Shown piece by piece: positions 8,173-16,534 of a stretch of DNA of 64,000 bases. The stretch covers positions 62,001 through 126,000 of the forward strand of contig CALDSU010000002.1 in assembly GCA_937924525.1 (NCBI GenBank), given 5' to 3'. Below the pieces are notes generated by a model. That model worked only from the letters and a program-made list of their open reading frames with translations. It was not told the DNA's origin and did not search any database. The first letter of the stretch is position 1. Each line of letters starts with the position of its first letter. Both the position numbers and the translations under genes were made by a program. Source of the DNA: an uncultured Bryobacteraceae bacterium (GTDB taxonomy: Bacteria; Acidobacteriota; Terriglobia; Bryobacterales; Bryobacteraceae).

Positions 8173-9042
8173 TCAGGCCAGCAGGCGCTCGGCGTCGCGA
8201 AATACGTCCGCACCTGACGAGAAACGGCCTGGCATGGGAATCGCTGCGCGCTCGGTGCGGCGTCTGGGCGGGGCCGCCGCATCCGCGAGCAGCGCCCGCA
8301 TTTGCAGAGCGTTGACCACGGCCTTGCCCTCCGGCGCATTCGCGAACGCCACGTAGGTATCCTGCGTGAACGGCGCAAACCGGTCCAGCCGCGCTTTCCA
8401 GCGGCCCAATTCGGGAGGCGAGTACAGATAGCCGGCCGCTGTCTCCTCCTCGAACCACGCATCTCCGGCGCGGCCGAGCAACCGCACATAGCCCACAGCC
8501 GAAGTCACCAGCGCCGTAGGCGGCATCGCTTTTGCTCCCTCCGGCTGGTCCAGGTTGCAGAAGCCAACCCGGTAGTCGATCAGCGTGCCGATCGCTTCGT
8601 CCAACCGCCAACTGGCATGCCGCATCTCGGCCACCATCGGAAACTCGTGGAAGGCCCGCCGCACCGCCAGGAACCGCTCCCGGTTCTCCCTGTTGAAACG
8701 GAACGACCATGGAAAACGCAGCAGCAGACAACCCAGGCGGCCGGCGCGCCACAGCGGCCAGAGCCCTTCCTTGAAGGTCTCCACTTCCCGCTCCGGCAGC
8801 GGCGCATCCGTGACAAACGGAGGCCCCACCTGCACGGTGAAACGGAATCGCTCGGGAGTCTTCTTCAGCCACAAGCGCGACCGTTCAGGACGCAGGGGAC
8901 GGTCCGGCGAACAATCCACCTCCACAAAGTCGAAGAATTGGGAGAGGTACTCGAGGGGGTGAAAATTCCGAGGGCGCACGAGCGGGTAGACCGCGCCATG
9001 CCAGGAAGGGTGAGTCCATCCGGAAACGCCGCAAGAGACCAT
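8173..9042 (-). CDS. DUF72 family protein
   Basis: This 289-aa protein of the DUF72 (YecE-like) TIM-barrel family starts with CGVSGWTHPSWHGAVYP, then FDFVEVDCSPDRP, RFRFTVQV and a VAEMRHASW motif, all characteristic of the family. The usual EVNSTFY segment is altered to EVDCSPD here. The frame stays open to 9123, but ATG at 9042 begins right at the family N-terminus and has AAGG upstream, so I place the start there. The biochemical role of the family is unclear. It is divergent from nnr across a 254-bp spacer. Confidence 0.82.
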   Translation of the reverse strand: MVSCGVSGWTHPSWHGAVYPLVRPRNFHPLEYLSQFFDFVEVDCSPDRPLRPERSRLWLKKTPERFRFTVQVGPPFVTDAPLPEREVETFKEGLWPLWRAGRLGCLLLRFPWSFRFNRENRERFLAVRRAFHEFPMVAEMRHASWRLDEAIGTLIDYRVGFCNLDQPEGAKAMPPTALVTSAVGYVRLLGRAGDAWFEEETAAGYLYSPPELGRWKARLDRFAPFTQDTYVAFANAPEGKAVVNALQMRALLADAAAPPRRRTERAAIPMPGRFSSGADVFRDAERLLA

Positions 9043-9175
9043 GGTGAGTCGCCTTATCTTCGATTGATCTTCGCCCTTTATTCTATCTAGACTTCCGGCG
9101 CGGGTCAAGTTTTTTGTTTGCACCTGTAACGAACCCCCAACCGCGCGCGCCTAACAATCAAATCCCCGTTACGAC

Positions 9176-9218
9176 AGCGGGCGCTTACACCCCTAACACC
9201 CAAAATCGAGCGCCCGCT
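9176..9218. repeat. 10-bp perfect inverted repeat in the divergent DUF72/nnr spacer
   Basis: AGCGGGCGCT (9176-9185) and its exact complement (9209-9218) are separated by 23 nt. They lie in the C-rich, G-poor spacer between two divergent genes. This could be a long-loop hairpin or a regulator site; no more can be said. Confidence 0.35.
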
Positions 9219-9296
9219 ACCCCCACCTTTCCCGCCGCCCAATTGTGCGTTCTCTTCCCTGTTCTCAGCGATTGACATATTCTAGAAGGTCATGCC

Positions 9297-10790
9297 ATGA
9301 AGGTCCTCACCGCGGCCCAGATGCGCGAGATTGACCGCCGGACCATGGAGGCGGGGATTCCCGGACTGGTCCTGATGGAGAACGCGGGGCACCGCGTCGT
9401 GGAGGCGATGGACCGCGAGTTTGGGCCGCTGGCCGCTCATCACGTCGTCATTGTTTGTGGCAAGGGCAACAACGGCGGAGACGGCCTGGTGGTGGCCCGG
9501 CAACTGCACACCCGCTTCCATCCCCGGCGTCTCGATGTGATCCTGACTGCCGATCCGGCGGCTTTGCAGGGCGACGCCGCCGCGAACTGGCGGATGTGGC
9601 GGGCCTGCGGCGGCGAGGTGACGCACGAGTGGACGCCCGAACTGGCCGGGGCGACGCTGGTGGTGGATGCGCTGCTCGGCACGGGCCTGGCGGGACCGGC
9701 CGGCGGCGCGGCCCTCGACTGGATCCGGCGCATGAATAGCGGGTTTCCGCATGCGCGGGTGGTCGCCGTCGATATTCCCTCCGGTCTGCCGAGCGACGCG
9801 GGCAAACCGGTGGGGGAGTTTGCCCGCGCCGATCTTACCGTCACTTTTACGGCTCTCAAGATCGCGCATGCCTTGCCCCCGAATTGCGACCGGATGGGGA
9901 AGGTAGTCGCCGGGGCGATCGGCACCCCCGCGGCGATGCTGGAACAGGATCCGGCGCTGTGGCTTCATCTGATCGAGCCGGATCGGTTCCGCAAGTTCTT
10001 CGCGCCTCGGGAACGCGGCGCGCACAAAGGAGACTTCGGCCATGTGCTGGTGATCGGAGGCGCGGAAGGAAAAACGGGAGCGGCGGCGATGGCCGGAGCG
10101 GCGGCCCTGCGCAGTGGGGCGGGCCTGGTCACGGTGGCGTGCGCGAATCCGGCGCATCCGGCTCTGATTCCGGAGTTGATGACGGAGCCTCTGCCGTCGG
10201 CCGACTCGCTCGCCGGGGTGGCCCTGCGGAAGTCAGTGGTGGCGATTGGTCCGGGTCTCGGCGCCTCGAGCGCGACGGCCGCGCTGGTGCAGCGGGCCCT
10301 GGCCTCGCTGTCCTGCCCCGTCGTGGTGGATGCGGATGGGCTGAATGTGCTGGCGGCGGCGCCGTGGCCCGGGGGCGCGGCGCTGCGGGTGCTGACGCCT
10401 CACCCCGGCGAGATGTCGCGCCTGACCGGTCTCGATCCCGCGGAAATCCAGGCTCGCCGCATTGACGTGGCGCGGGCGCTGGCGATGCAGCGGTCGGCGG
10501 CGGTGGTGCTGAAAGGGCAGCGCACGGTGGTGGCTTTCGCCGACGGGCGCGTCTGGATCAACCCGACCGGCACTCCCGCCATGGCGACCGGCGGCAGCGG
10601 CGATATCCTCACCGGCATGCTGGCCGGCCTCTTGGCCCAGTTTCCCAGCGATCCGGAGGGCGCTATCCTGGCAGCAGTTTATTTACACGGCCTGGCCGGC
10701 GAGTTGGGCGCGAAATGCCTGGGGGAATTGCCGCTGACCGCCACCAGCCTCATCGATTACCTGCCGAGAGCGATGCATGCCTGCCTTTGA
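9297..10790 (+). CDS. nnr: Bifunctional NAD(P)H-hydrate epimerase / ADP-dependent NAD(P)H-hydrate dehydratase
   Basis: This 497-aa fusion repairs hydrated NADH and NADPH. The N-terminal YjeF_N epimerase domain (about 1-215) shows MRRE-like RMREID, GLVLMENAG, CGKGNNGGDGLV and a DALLGTGL motif. The C-terminal ribokinase-like dehydratase domain (about 230-497) shows KGDFGHVLVIGGAEGKTGAA, DADGLN, LTPHPGEM and GTPAMATGGSGDILTGMLAG; the Asp of GSGD (about 438) is catalytic. Length and domain order match bacterial Nnr. tsaE starts within its last 14 bp, a linkage also seen in many other bacteria. Confidence 0.95.
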   Translation: MKVLTAAQMREIDRRTMEAGIPGLVLMENAGHRVVEAMDREFGPLAAHHVVIVCGKGNNGGDGLVVARQLHTRFHPRRLDVILTADPAALQGDAAANWRMWRACGGEVTHEWTPELAGATLVVDALLGTGLAGPAGGAALDWIRRMNSGFPHARVVAVDIPSGLPSDAGKPVGEFARADLTVTFTALKIAHALPPNCDRMGKVVAGAIGTPAAMLEQDPALWLHLIEPDRFRKFFAPRERGAHKGDFGHVLVIGGAEGKTGAAAMAGAAALRSGAGLVTVACANPAHPALIPELMTEPLPSADSLAGVALRKSVVAIGPGLGASSATAALVQRALASLSCPVVVDADGLNVLAAAPWPGGAALRVLTPHPGEMSRLTGLDPAEIQARRIDVARALAMQRSAAVVLKGQRTVVAFADGRVWINPTGTPAMATGGSGDILTGMLAGLLAQFPSDPEGAILAAVYLHGLAGELGAKCLGELPLTATSLIDYLPRAMHACL

Positions 10791-11208
10791 GTACAAAACC
10801 AATTCCGAAGAAGAAACGACGTCGTTGGGCGTGCTGCTGGCGCAGCACATCACGCCTCCGGCCGTGGTGGTGTTGATCGGCAAGCTGGGCGCCGGCAAGA
10901 CCGCCCTGGTGAAGGGGTTTGTAAAAGGCCTGGGCGTGGCGGAGCCGGAGGAAGTCTCCAGCCCCACCTTCCCCCTGATCCACGAATACGGCAAGCCGGT
11001 GCGCGTCTATCATGTCGATCTCTACCGCCTGGAAACGGAGGAGGAGGTGGCCGGTATCGGGTTCGAGGAACTCTTCGACCGGCCCGCGCTGGTGCTGATC
11101 GAATGGGGCGAGCGGTTCCCGAACCTGATGCCGATGCCGCGGGTGGAGATTGACATGGAGGTGACGGGCGAAACCAGCCGCACGATTCGCGTCCGCACGG
11201 TGCAATGA
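10777..11208 (+). CDS. tsaE: tRNA threonylcarbamoyladenosine biosynthesis ATPase TsaE
   Basis: This 143-aa P-loop ATPase supports the t6A modification of ANN-decoding tRNAs with TsaB and TsaD. Walker A is GKLGAGKTA (35-43), followed by SSPTFPLIHEY and the YHVDLYRL strand that hold the family's other nucleotide contacts. IEWGERF near residue 108 is diagnostic. It overlaps nnr by 14 bp and its stop overlaps the next start as ATGA (11205-11208), so the three genes form a coupled operon. Confidence 0.95.
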   Translation: MPAFEYKTNSEEETTSLGVLLAQHITPPAVVVLIGKLGAGKTALVKGFVKGLGVAEPEEVSSPTFPLIHEYGKPVRVYHVDLYRLETEEEVAGIGFEELFDRPALVLIEWGERFPNLMPMPRVEIDMEVTGETSRTIRVRTVQ

Positions 11209-11969
11209 ACCCCGCGGCGTTGATCCTCGGCGCGAGCAGCGGCTTCGGCGCCGCGGCGGCCGTGGAGTTCGCCCGCGCCGGCTACGGCATTTGCGGGGTG
11301 CATTTCGACCGCCGGGAGAATCTGCCCGCGGCCGAACAGGTGCAGGCGGAGATTCGCGCCGCGGGACGGCAGGCGCGGTTCTTCAATGGCAATGCCGCCG
11401 AGGACAGCGTCCGGCAGGAAGTGACGGCGCGCCTGCAACAGGAAGACGCACGCGTCCGCGTGCTGCTGCATTCGATCGCCTTTGGCGTGTTGAAACCGCT
11501 GGTGGGCGCTTCCGCCGTGAATCGCAAACAGCTGGAAGCCACCGCCGACGCGATGGGACACAGCTTGGTCTACTGGGTGCAGGATCTGGTGGAAACCGGT
11601 TTACTGCGCGCCGGCGCGCGGGTGTTCGCCATGACCAGTGAAGGCGGCGCGAAAGCTGTTCCGGAGTATGGCCCGGTTTCCGCCGCGAAGGCGATTTTGG
11701 AAGCCCACGTCCGGCAATTGGCGATGGAGTTGGCCCCGCTGGGAATCACGGTGAACGCCATCCTGGCTGGCGTGACGGACACCCCCGCGCTCCGCCGGAT
11801 TCCCGGCCATGAACGCATCCTGTCGGCCGCGCGGGGACGCAATCCGCATGGCCGCCTGACTACCCCCCTTGACGTCGCCCGCTGCCTGGTGGCCCTGGCG
11901 CACGAGAACACGTACTGGATGACCGGCAACACGATTCGCGTCGACGGCGGCGAAGGCGCGGTAGCGTGA
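11205..11969 (+). CDS. SDR protein of enoyl-ACP reductase (FabI/FabL) type
   Basis: This 254-aa short-chain dehydrogenase has a GASSGFG nucleotide motif at 9-15. The catalytic pair is spaced as Tyr155-x6-Lys162 (YGPVSAAK), the spacing of enoyl-ACP reductases, not the Y-x3-K of ordinary SDRs. LLHSIAFG near residue 87 also matches the enoyl reductase HSIAF segment, and the C-terminal TGNTIRVDGG is standard. A role in fatty acid elongation or reduction of another enoyl thioester is therefore likely. Translationally coupled to tsaE. Confidence 0.75.
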   Translation: MNPAALILGASSGFGAAAAVEFARAGYGICGVHFDRRENLPAAEQVQAEIRAAGRQARFFNGNAAEDSVRQEVTARLQQEDARVRVLLHSIAFGVLKPLVGASAVNRKQLEATADAMGHSLVYWVQDLVETGLLRAGARVFAMTSEGGAKAVPEYGPVSAAKAILEAHVRQLAMELAPLGITVNAILAGVTDTPALRRIPGHERILSAARGRNPHGRLTTPLDVARCLVALAHENTYWMTGNTIRVDGGEGAVA

Positions 11970-11991
11970 AGCCGGTGCGGGAGAGAAACCG

Positions 11992-12507
11992 ATGACGCCC
12001 GAGCGGATCGCCGGCCGGCTCGAGGCCGGCCCTGAGTTGTTTCGCCTGCTGCTGGAGGATTTGACCGAAGCCGACGCGCGGTGGAAACCGTCGCCGGATC
12101 GCTGGTCGATCGCCCAGGTTCTGGAACACCTGTCACACGTCGAAGGACACGGCTTCCGGCTGCGGCTGGACCGCATGCTGGAAGAGGACTACCCGTTGCT
12201 CGAAGGGTACGATCAGGAGGCGCTGGCCGCGCAGGGGCGTTACGATTCTGGCGACCCCGAAGAATCGTTCGCGCACTTTGAGGACCAGCGCGCCGACAAC
12301 GCCGCGTTCGTGCGGGACCTGGAGCCGGCTCTGCTGGCCCGGCGCGGGCGGCACGCCCAACTGGGAGACATCACGGTGTCGGACCTGCTGCACGAGTGGG
12401 TGTTTCACGATCTGGGGCATCTGCGCCAGGTGGCCGAACTGATTCGGGCGCGGAAGTATTACCCGGAGATGGGAGCCTTGCGCGAGTACTACCACATCGA
12501 ACCTTGA
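11992..12507 (+). CDS. DinB superfamily protein
   Basis: This 171-aa four-helix-bundle protein of the DinB/YfiT type carries possible metal ligands: His in VLEHLSHVEG (about 46-49) and the pair in FHDLGHLRQ (about 140-144). The segment RWSIAQVLEHL is the usual family hallmark. Family members are thiol-linked transferases or stress proteins; no specific reaction can be assigned. It sits 22 bp after the SDR gene and probably shares its transcript. Confidence 0.8.
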   Translation: MTPERIAGRLEAGPELFRLLLEDLTEADARWKPSPDRWSIAQVLEHLSHVEGHGFRLRLDRMLEEDYPLLEGYDQEALAAQGRYDSGDPEESFAHFEDQRADNAAFVRDLEPALLARRGRHAQLGDITVSDLLHEWVFHDLGHLRQVAELIRARKYYPEMGALREYYHIEP

Positions 12508-12529
12508 GCGAGAGCGCGGGGTTGCGACA

Positions 12530-14080
12530 ATGGTTGAGACGATGCGGAATCGGCGTGAACTGCTCGCCCTCGCGGCGGCTCCTCTTCTCGGGCAGGGTCC
12601 CGGACTGCCGGTCAGCGGGCGCCCGCGGGCGCCGCACGGCGCGATGGCTGGCGACGTCACCCCGCAAAGCGCAACCATCTGGTCGTGCGCGGACCGGCCC
12701 AGCCGCATGCGGGTGACGTGGTGGAGCAGTGCGGCGGGACCTCGGCATGCTTTTCCCGGACCGCTCTGCCTGCCCGCCTCGGCGTTCACCGGGCGCGTCC
12801 GGCTCGGGAACCTGCCGCCTGGCGAAACTATTCAGTATGAGGTGCTGTTGGAAGACCTGGACAACCCGCGCGCCGTGAGCGAACCCGTGCGCGGGCGCTT
12901 GCAGACGCCCCGCGCTTCGCACGTCCGGTTTTGCTGGTCCGGCGACACCTGCGGCCAAGGCTGGGGAATCAATCGCGAGTGGGGAGGCCTGCGGATTTAC
13001 GAAACCATCCGCCAGGCGGCGCCCGACTTCTTTCTGCATAGCGGAGACACCATTTACGCGGACGGGCCGATTCCCGCCGAACAGGCGCTGCCGGACGGCG
13101 GCGTCTGGCGGAATCTGGTCACGCCCGAGAAAAGCAAAGTGGCCGAGACGTTGGACGAGTTCCGCGGCAACTACCGGTATAACCTGCTGGATGAGCACCT
13201 GCGCCGCTTCCATGCGGAAGTGTCGCAGATCTGGCAGTGGGATGACCACGAGGTGACCAACAACTGGTCGCCCGGCAAGGACTTGCGGGACGACGCGCGA
13301 TATCGCGAGAAGGACATCCGGACGCTGGCGCGGCGAGCCCGGCGGGCGTTTTTCGAGTTCGCGCCCTTGAGCGCCGAGGCGGTGGCCGCCGACCGGGTGT
13401 ACCGCCGCATTCCGTACGGCCCGCTGCTGGATGTGTTCGTGATCGACTTGCGCAGTTATCGCGGTCCGAATTCAGCCAATCGCCAGGCCCAGCCCGGACC
13501 GGAAACCGCGCTGCTGGGCCACGCGCAGACGGAGTGGCTGCTCGCCGAACTCCGCCGTTCTCGCGCCCTTTGGAAGGTGATCGCCTCCGACATGCCCATC
13601 GGATTGATGGTCGGCGACGGCCATGACGCCGAGGGCCGCGCGCGCTACGAAGGCATCGCCAACGGCGCCGGGCCGCCGCTCGGCCGGGAAGGGGAGATCG
13701 CGCGCCTGCTGCGCGCGCTGAAACGCGACTGTGTGCGGAACGTCGTCTGGCTGACCGCGGATGTGCATTACACGGCGGCGCTGCACTATCATCCGGACCG
13801 GGCGGTTTTCCGCGACTTCCTGCCTTTCTGGGAATTCGTCTCCGGGCCGTTGCATGCCGGGACGTTCGGGCCCAATGCGCTCGATGAAACGTTTGGTCCC
13901 GAGGTGATCTTTCAGAAGCATCCGCCGGCGGGCCGGTTCAATCTGGCGCCCGCGGAGGGATTGCAGTTCTTTGGCGAGGTCGACATCGACGGCCGTACGC
14001 GGAACCTGACGGTCACCCTGCGGGACCTGGAGGGCGCGGCGCTGTTCCGGCAGGTGCTGGAGCCTGGAGGATGCGCATGA
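12530..14080 (+). CDS. PhoD-like alkaline phosphatase family protein
   Basis: This metallophosphatase of the PhoD family is 516 aa from ATG 12530, or 512 aa from ATG 12542, the more natural start for a signal peptide (MRNRRELLALAAAPLLG). An N-terminal Fn3-like domain (about 35-130) precedes the catalytic domain, which has HSGDTIYADGP near residue 165, WDDHEVTNNW near 240 and TADVHYTAALHY near 412. These supply Asp, His and Asn metal ligands. Likely exported, releasing phosphate from organic phosphodiesters or monoesters. The stop overlaps the start of the next gene (ATGA, 14077-14080). Confidence 0.85.
   Translation: MVETMRNRRELLALAAAPLLGQGPGLPVSGRPRAPHGAMAGDVTPQSATIWSCADRPSRMRVTWWSSAAGPRHAFPGPLCLPASAFTGRVRLGNLPPGETIQYEVLLEDLDNPRAVSEPVRGRLQTPRASHVRFCWSGDTCGQGWGINREWGGLRIYETIRQAAPDFFLHSGDTIYADGPIPAEQALPDGGVWRNLVTPEKSKVAETLDEFRGNYRYNLLDEHLRRFHAEVSQIWQWDDHEVTNNWSPGKDLRDDARYREKDIRTLARRARRAFFEFAPLSAEAVAADRVYRRIPYGPLLDVFVIDLRSYRGPNSANRQAQPGPETALLGHAQTEWLLAELRRSRALWKVIASDMPIGLMVGDGHDAEGRARYEGIANGAGPPLGREGEIARLLRALKRDCVRNVVWLTADVHYTAALHYHPDRAVFRDFLPFWEFVSGPLHAGTFGPNALDETFGPEVIFQKHPPAGRFNLAPAEGLQFFGEVDIDGRTRNLTVTLRDLEGAALFRQVLEPGGCA
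14066..14070 (+). promoter_or_regulatory. Ribosome binding site that decides the start of the peroxiredoxin-kinase gene
   Basis: GGAGG at 14066-14070 directly abuts an upstream ATG (14071), leaving no spacer. It stands 6 nt before the ATG at 14077, which also overlaps the phoD-like stop. The start at 14077 is therefore the likely one. Confidence 0.65.
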
Positions 14081-15393
14081 AAGAAACCTCCCCTGGCATG
14101 CGCATCCTCAATCCCGGGCCTTATCATTTCTTCACCGGGCCCGCGGAAGGCGAACCGATGCCCGACTTCACGCTGCTCTCGCACGAGGGGCGGCTGGTCA
14201 ACTTCACCGCGGAACGGGCCGGGCGTCCGGCCCTGGTCCATTTCTTCCGCAGCGTGACGTGGTGCCCGTTCTGCTCGATGCAACTGGTCGAATTGCAGCA
14301 GGCGATCGCCGGCTACGACGCGGCGGGAATTGCCGTGTTCGCCATCTGCCCCGAGCCGGTGGCGCTGTTGCGAGAATTCGCCGCCGCCCACGGCATCCGC
14401 TATCTGCTGCTGGCGGACGAGGAGGCGCGGTACATTCGCCAGGTCGGCGTGCTCAACACTGCGGTAGACCCGCGGGACCCCGTCTATGGGATTCCCCACC
14501 CCGGTTCTTTTCTCGTCAACCGGGAAGGGCGGGTGTTCGAGAAGCGCTTTCATGCCGATGTCCGCGTCCGGGAGCCGATGGGCAGCCTCTTGCTGTACTT
14601 CCGGGTACGGGAGTTGAACGAGCGGCTGGAAGAAAAGGTGCGCGAGCGCACCCGCGCCCTCGAGGAGGCGCAGATGCACCTGGTGGAAGCCGCGCGGCGG
14701 GCCACCCTCGGCAAACTGATTGCGGGCATCAATCACGAGCTCAACACTCCGCTGGGGGCGCTCGCGGGCAGCCTGCGGGCGGTATGGAGTTTCTACGGAC
14801 GGGCGTGCGAGGCGCTGACTCCCGCGCAGCGCGAAGCGCTCGCCGACCTGCGGCGCACCACCGAGGAGGCCTTTGGACGATTAGAAAAGCTGGCGGGTGA
14901 TCTGCGCAAGTTCGCGCTGCTCGACGCGTCCGGGCGGGAAACGATCGATCTGCGGGAAAGCGTGGACCTGGTCATGGGGCTGTTGGCCCACGAGTGCGGC
15001 CGGCGGATCCGGGTCGTGCGGGACTACCACGAGGTTCCCCGCTGGACCGGCCCGGCGGCGCAAATGCATCAGGTTCTGCTCGAGATCCTGAGCAACGCGG
15101 TGGAGGCGATCGACGGCGAAGGGATTATTCGCCTGAGCGTGCGGCAGAGGGAGGACATGCTGGAGGTGGCCATCACCGACAGCGGACGCGGCATCTCGGC
15201 CGCGGAGCGGGCGCAGTTGTTCGAACCGCATTTACGCACCAAAGGCGGGCGCGTCGGGATGAGCTTGGGCCTGCCCCTGGCCAACCAGATCATCCGCGAC
15301 CAAGGCGGTGCGTTGGACGTGGCAAGCGCGCCCGGCGAGACCACCGTCCGCATCACCCTGCCGCTGCGGAGCGGAGAAAGCGCCGGCGTCTGA
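14077..15393 (+). CDS. Hybrid peroxiredoxin-like / histidine kinase fusion, putative redox sensor kinase
   Basis: This 438-aa protein joins an AhpC/TSA-type thioredoxin fold (about residues 15-170) to a soluble histidine kinase. The redox part carries WCPFC with Cys63 and Cys66, a CPEP segment near 91 and HPGSFLVN near 142. A coiled coil (about 178-210) links to the H-box GINHELNTPLGAL with phospho-acceptor His220. The ATPase domain shows the N box EILSNAVEAI (Asn340), the G1 box DSGRGIS (368-374) and GMSLGLPLANQII. No membrane segment is visible, so it is cytosolic. Inference: thiol oxidation of the N-domain controls autophosphorylation. No response regulator is adjacent. Confidence 0.82.
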   Translation: MKETSPGMRILNPGPYHFFTGPAEGEPMPDFTLLSHEGRLVNFTAERAGRPALVHFFRSVTWCPFCSMQLVELQQAIAGYDAAGIAVFAICPEPVALLREFAAAHGIRYLLLADEEARYIRQVGVLNTAVDPRDPVYGIPHPGSFLVNREGRVFEKRFHADVRVREPMGSLLLYFRVRELNERLEEKVRERTRALEEAQMHLVEAARRATLGKLIAGINHELNTPLGALAGSLRAVWSFYGRACEALTPAQREALADLRRTTEEAFGRLEKLAGDLRKFALLDASGRETIDLRESVDLVMGLLAHECGRRIRVVRDYHEVPRWTGPAAQMHQVLLEILSNAVEAIDGEGIIRLSVRQREDMLEVAITDSGRGISAAERAQLFEPHLRTKGGRVGMSLGLPLANQIIRDQGGALDVASAPGETTVRITLPLRSGESAGV

Positions 15394-15479
15394 CTGGCGC
15401 TCGGGCGGTGAGCGCGGGCGCAGCGCGGGTGCTACCTTTCGTTCCTTCGCGCGCTCCAGCGCCGCCACCGCTCCCGCGT

Positions 15480-16451
15480 TTACGGCGCGGCCAGGTACTC
15501 GCGAATCAAACGGATGTTGCCGGGCGGCGTTTCCAGCGGCAGGCAACCGGTGCCCATCAGGCAGTTCGGCCGGCCCGCGGCGATGGCGAGGATGCGGTCC
15601 ACTTCGGCGAAGATGGCGGCGCGGTCTTCGCAGGCCACGATGCGCGGGTCCATATTGATACGCACGTTCACCTCGGGGTGGGTTGCGCAAACGCGGTCGA
15701 CGAACGCCTGCTGGTTGGTTTCGACGTTGCACACCACGTACCCGGTGCCGGTGGAGAGGATGCCGTCCAGAATGAGATAGGTATTGCCGCCCATGATGCA
15801 GGGAACCGAGTGGCCGGCGATGGAGGCGGTGAGGGTCATAATGTGGCGAAGCGCCGGCAGCTCGACCTGCTGAAACTGGCGCGGCGACAGCAGGGGCGGC
15901 GCGGCCGCCGACTCGAAAAAGGCCACATCCAGCCCCGCAGCCACCACCGCGCGCGCAAAGGCGGCCTGATTCTCCGCCAGGGTCATCAGCCAGGCGGCCA
16001 CGGCGTCCGGGTCCGCCGCCACATCTTCGCAAAGCTGGTTGATGCCGCGCAGGTTGAACGCGATGGAGAAGGGGCCGGCCAGCGGAATCCGTACGTCCGC
16101 TTGCGGGAGCGCAGCGGCCAGCCGGCGGCCGACGTCGATCACCATGGCGATCCGCCCGTCGCGCGCCGGGTCGAAGGGCGGCAACCGCCGCGCCTCGTCC
16201 AGCGAGCTGACCAAGGGATCGAAAATGGCCGGGATCCCGTCCGGTCCCGGTACCGCGACTTGGGCTCCGTACGCCTCCGCCTCGAGGTTGTAGATGTCGA
16301 TGCCGACGACAATCGGCGTGTGGCGATACTCCAGGTAAGCCGCGCGATGTCCTTCGAACATCAAGTCCGGATCCCGGGATACCTCCCACGGCGTGCGGCC
16401 CGTGAATCGCGCCGCGTGTTCGTAGACGGAGGGGTTGAATGGAATCTTCAT
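15480..16451 (-). CDS. Uroporphyrinogen decarboxylase (URO-D)-like protein
   Basis: This 323-aa protein of the URO-D/COG0407 barrel family includes paralogues acting as corrinoid methyltransferase components. Visible pieces are VGIDIYNLEAEAYGA near 50, PLAGPFSIAFNLRG near 142, FFESAAAPPLLSPRQFQQVELP near 200 and a C-terminal NCLMGTGCLPLETPPGNIR typical of URO-D-like enzymes. The frame is open to 16535, but ATG at 16451 gives the family-like N-terminus. No haem genes are near, so true HemE activity is unlikely; the substrate is unknown. Confidence 0.72.
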   Translation of the reverse strand: MKIPFNPSVYEHAARFTGRTPWEVSRDPDLMFEGHRAAYLEYRHTPIVVGIDIYNLEAEAYGAQVAVPGPDGIPAIFDPLVSSLDEARRLPPFDPARDGRIAMVIDVGRRLAAALPQADVRIPLAGPFSIAFNLRGINQLCEDVAADPDAVAAWLMTLAENQAAFARAVVAAGLDVAFFESAAAPPLLSPRQFQQVELPALRHIMTLTASIAGHSVPCIMGGNTYLILDGILSTGTGYVVCNVETNQQAFVDRVCATHPEVNVRINMDPRIVACEDRAAIFAEVDRILAIAAGRPNCLMGTGCLPLETPPGNIRLIREYLAAP

Positions 16452-16534
16452 GGCCGGAAGCCCAAGCTCATTACAGCACCGCCGGCGGCCGGGGCAAAGG
16501 GAAGGCTCGTGTGCTATGAGAGACAAAGGCGGCA

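Noticed and set aside
9272-9297. Consensus TTGACA just before nnr
   Set aside because: It is 20 bp before the ATG, so its -10 would lie inside the start codon; not usable for this start.
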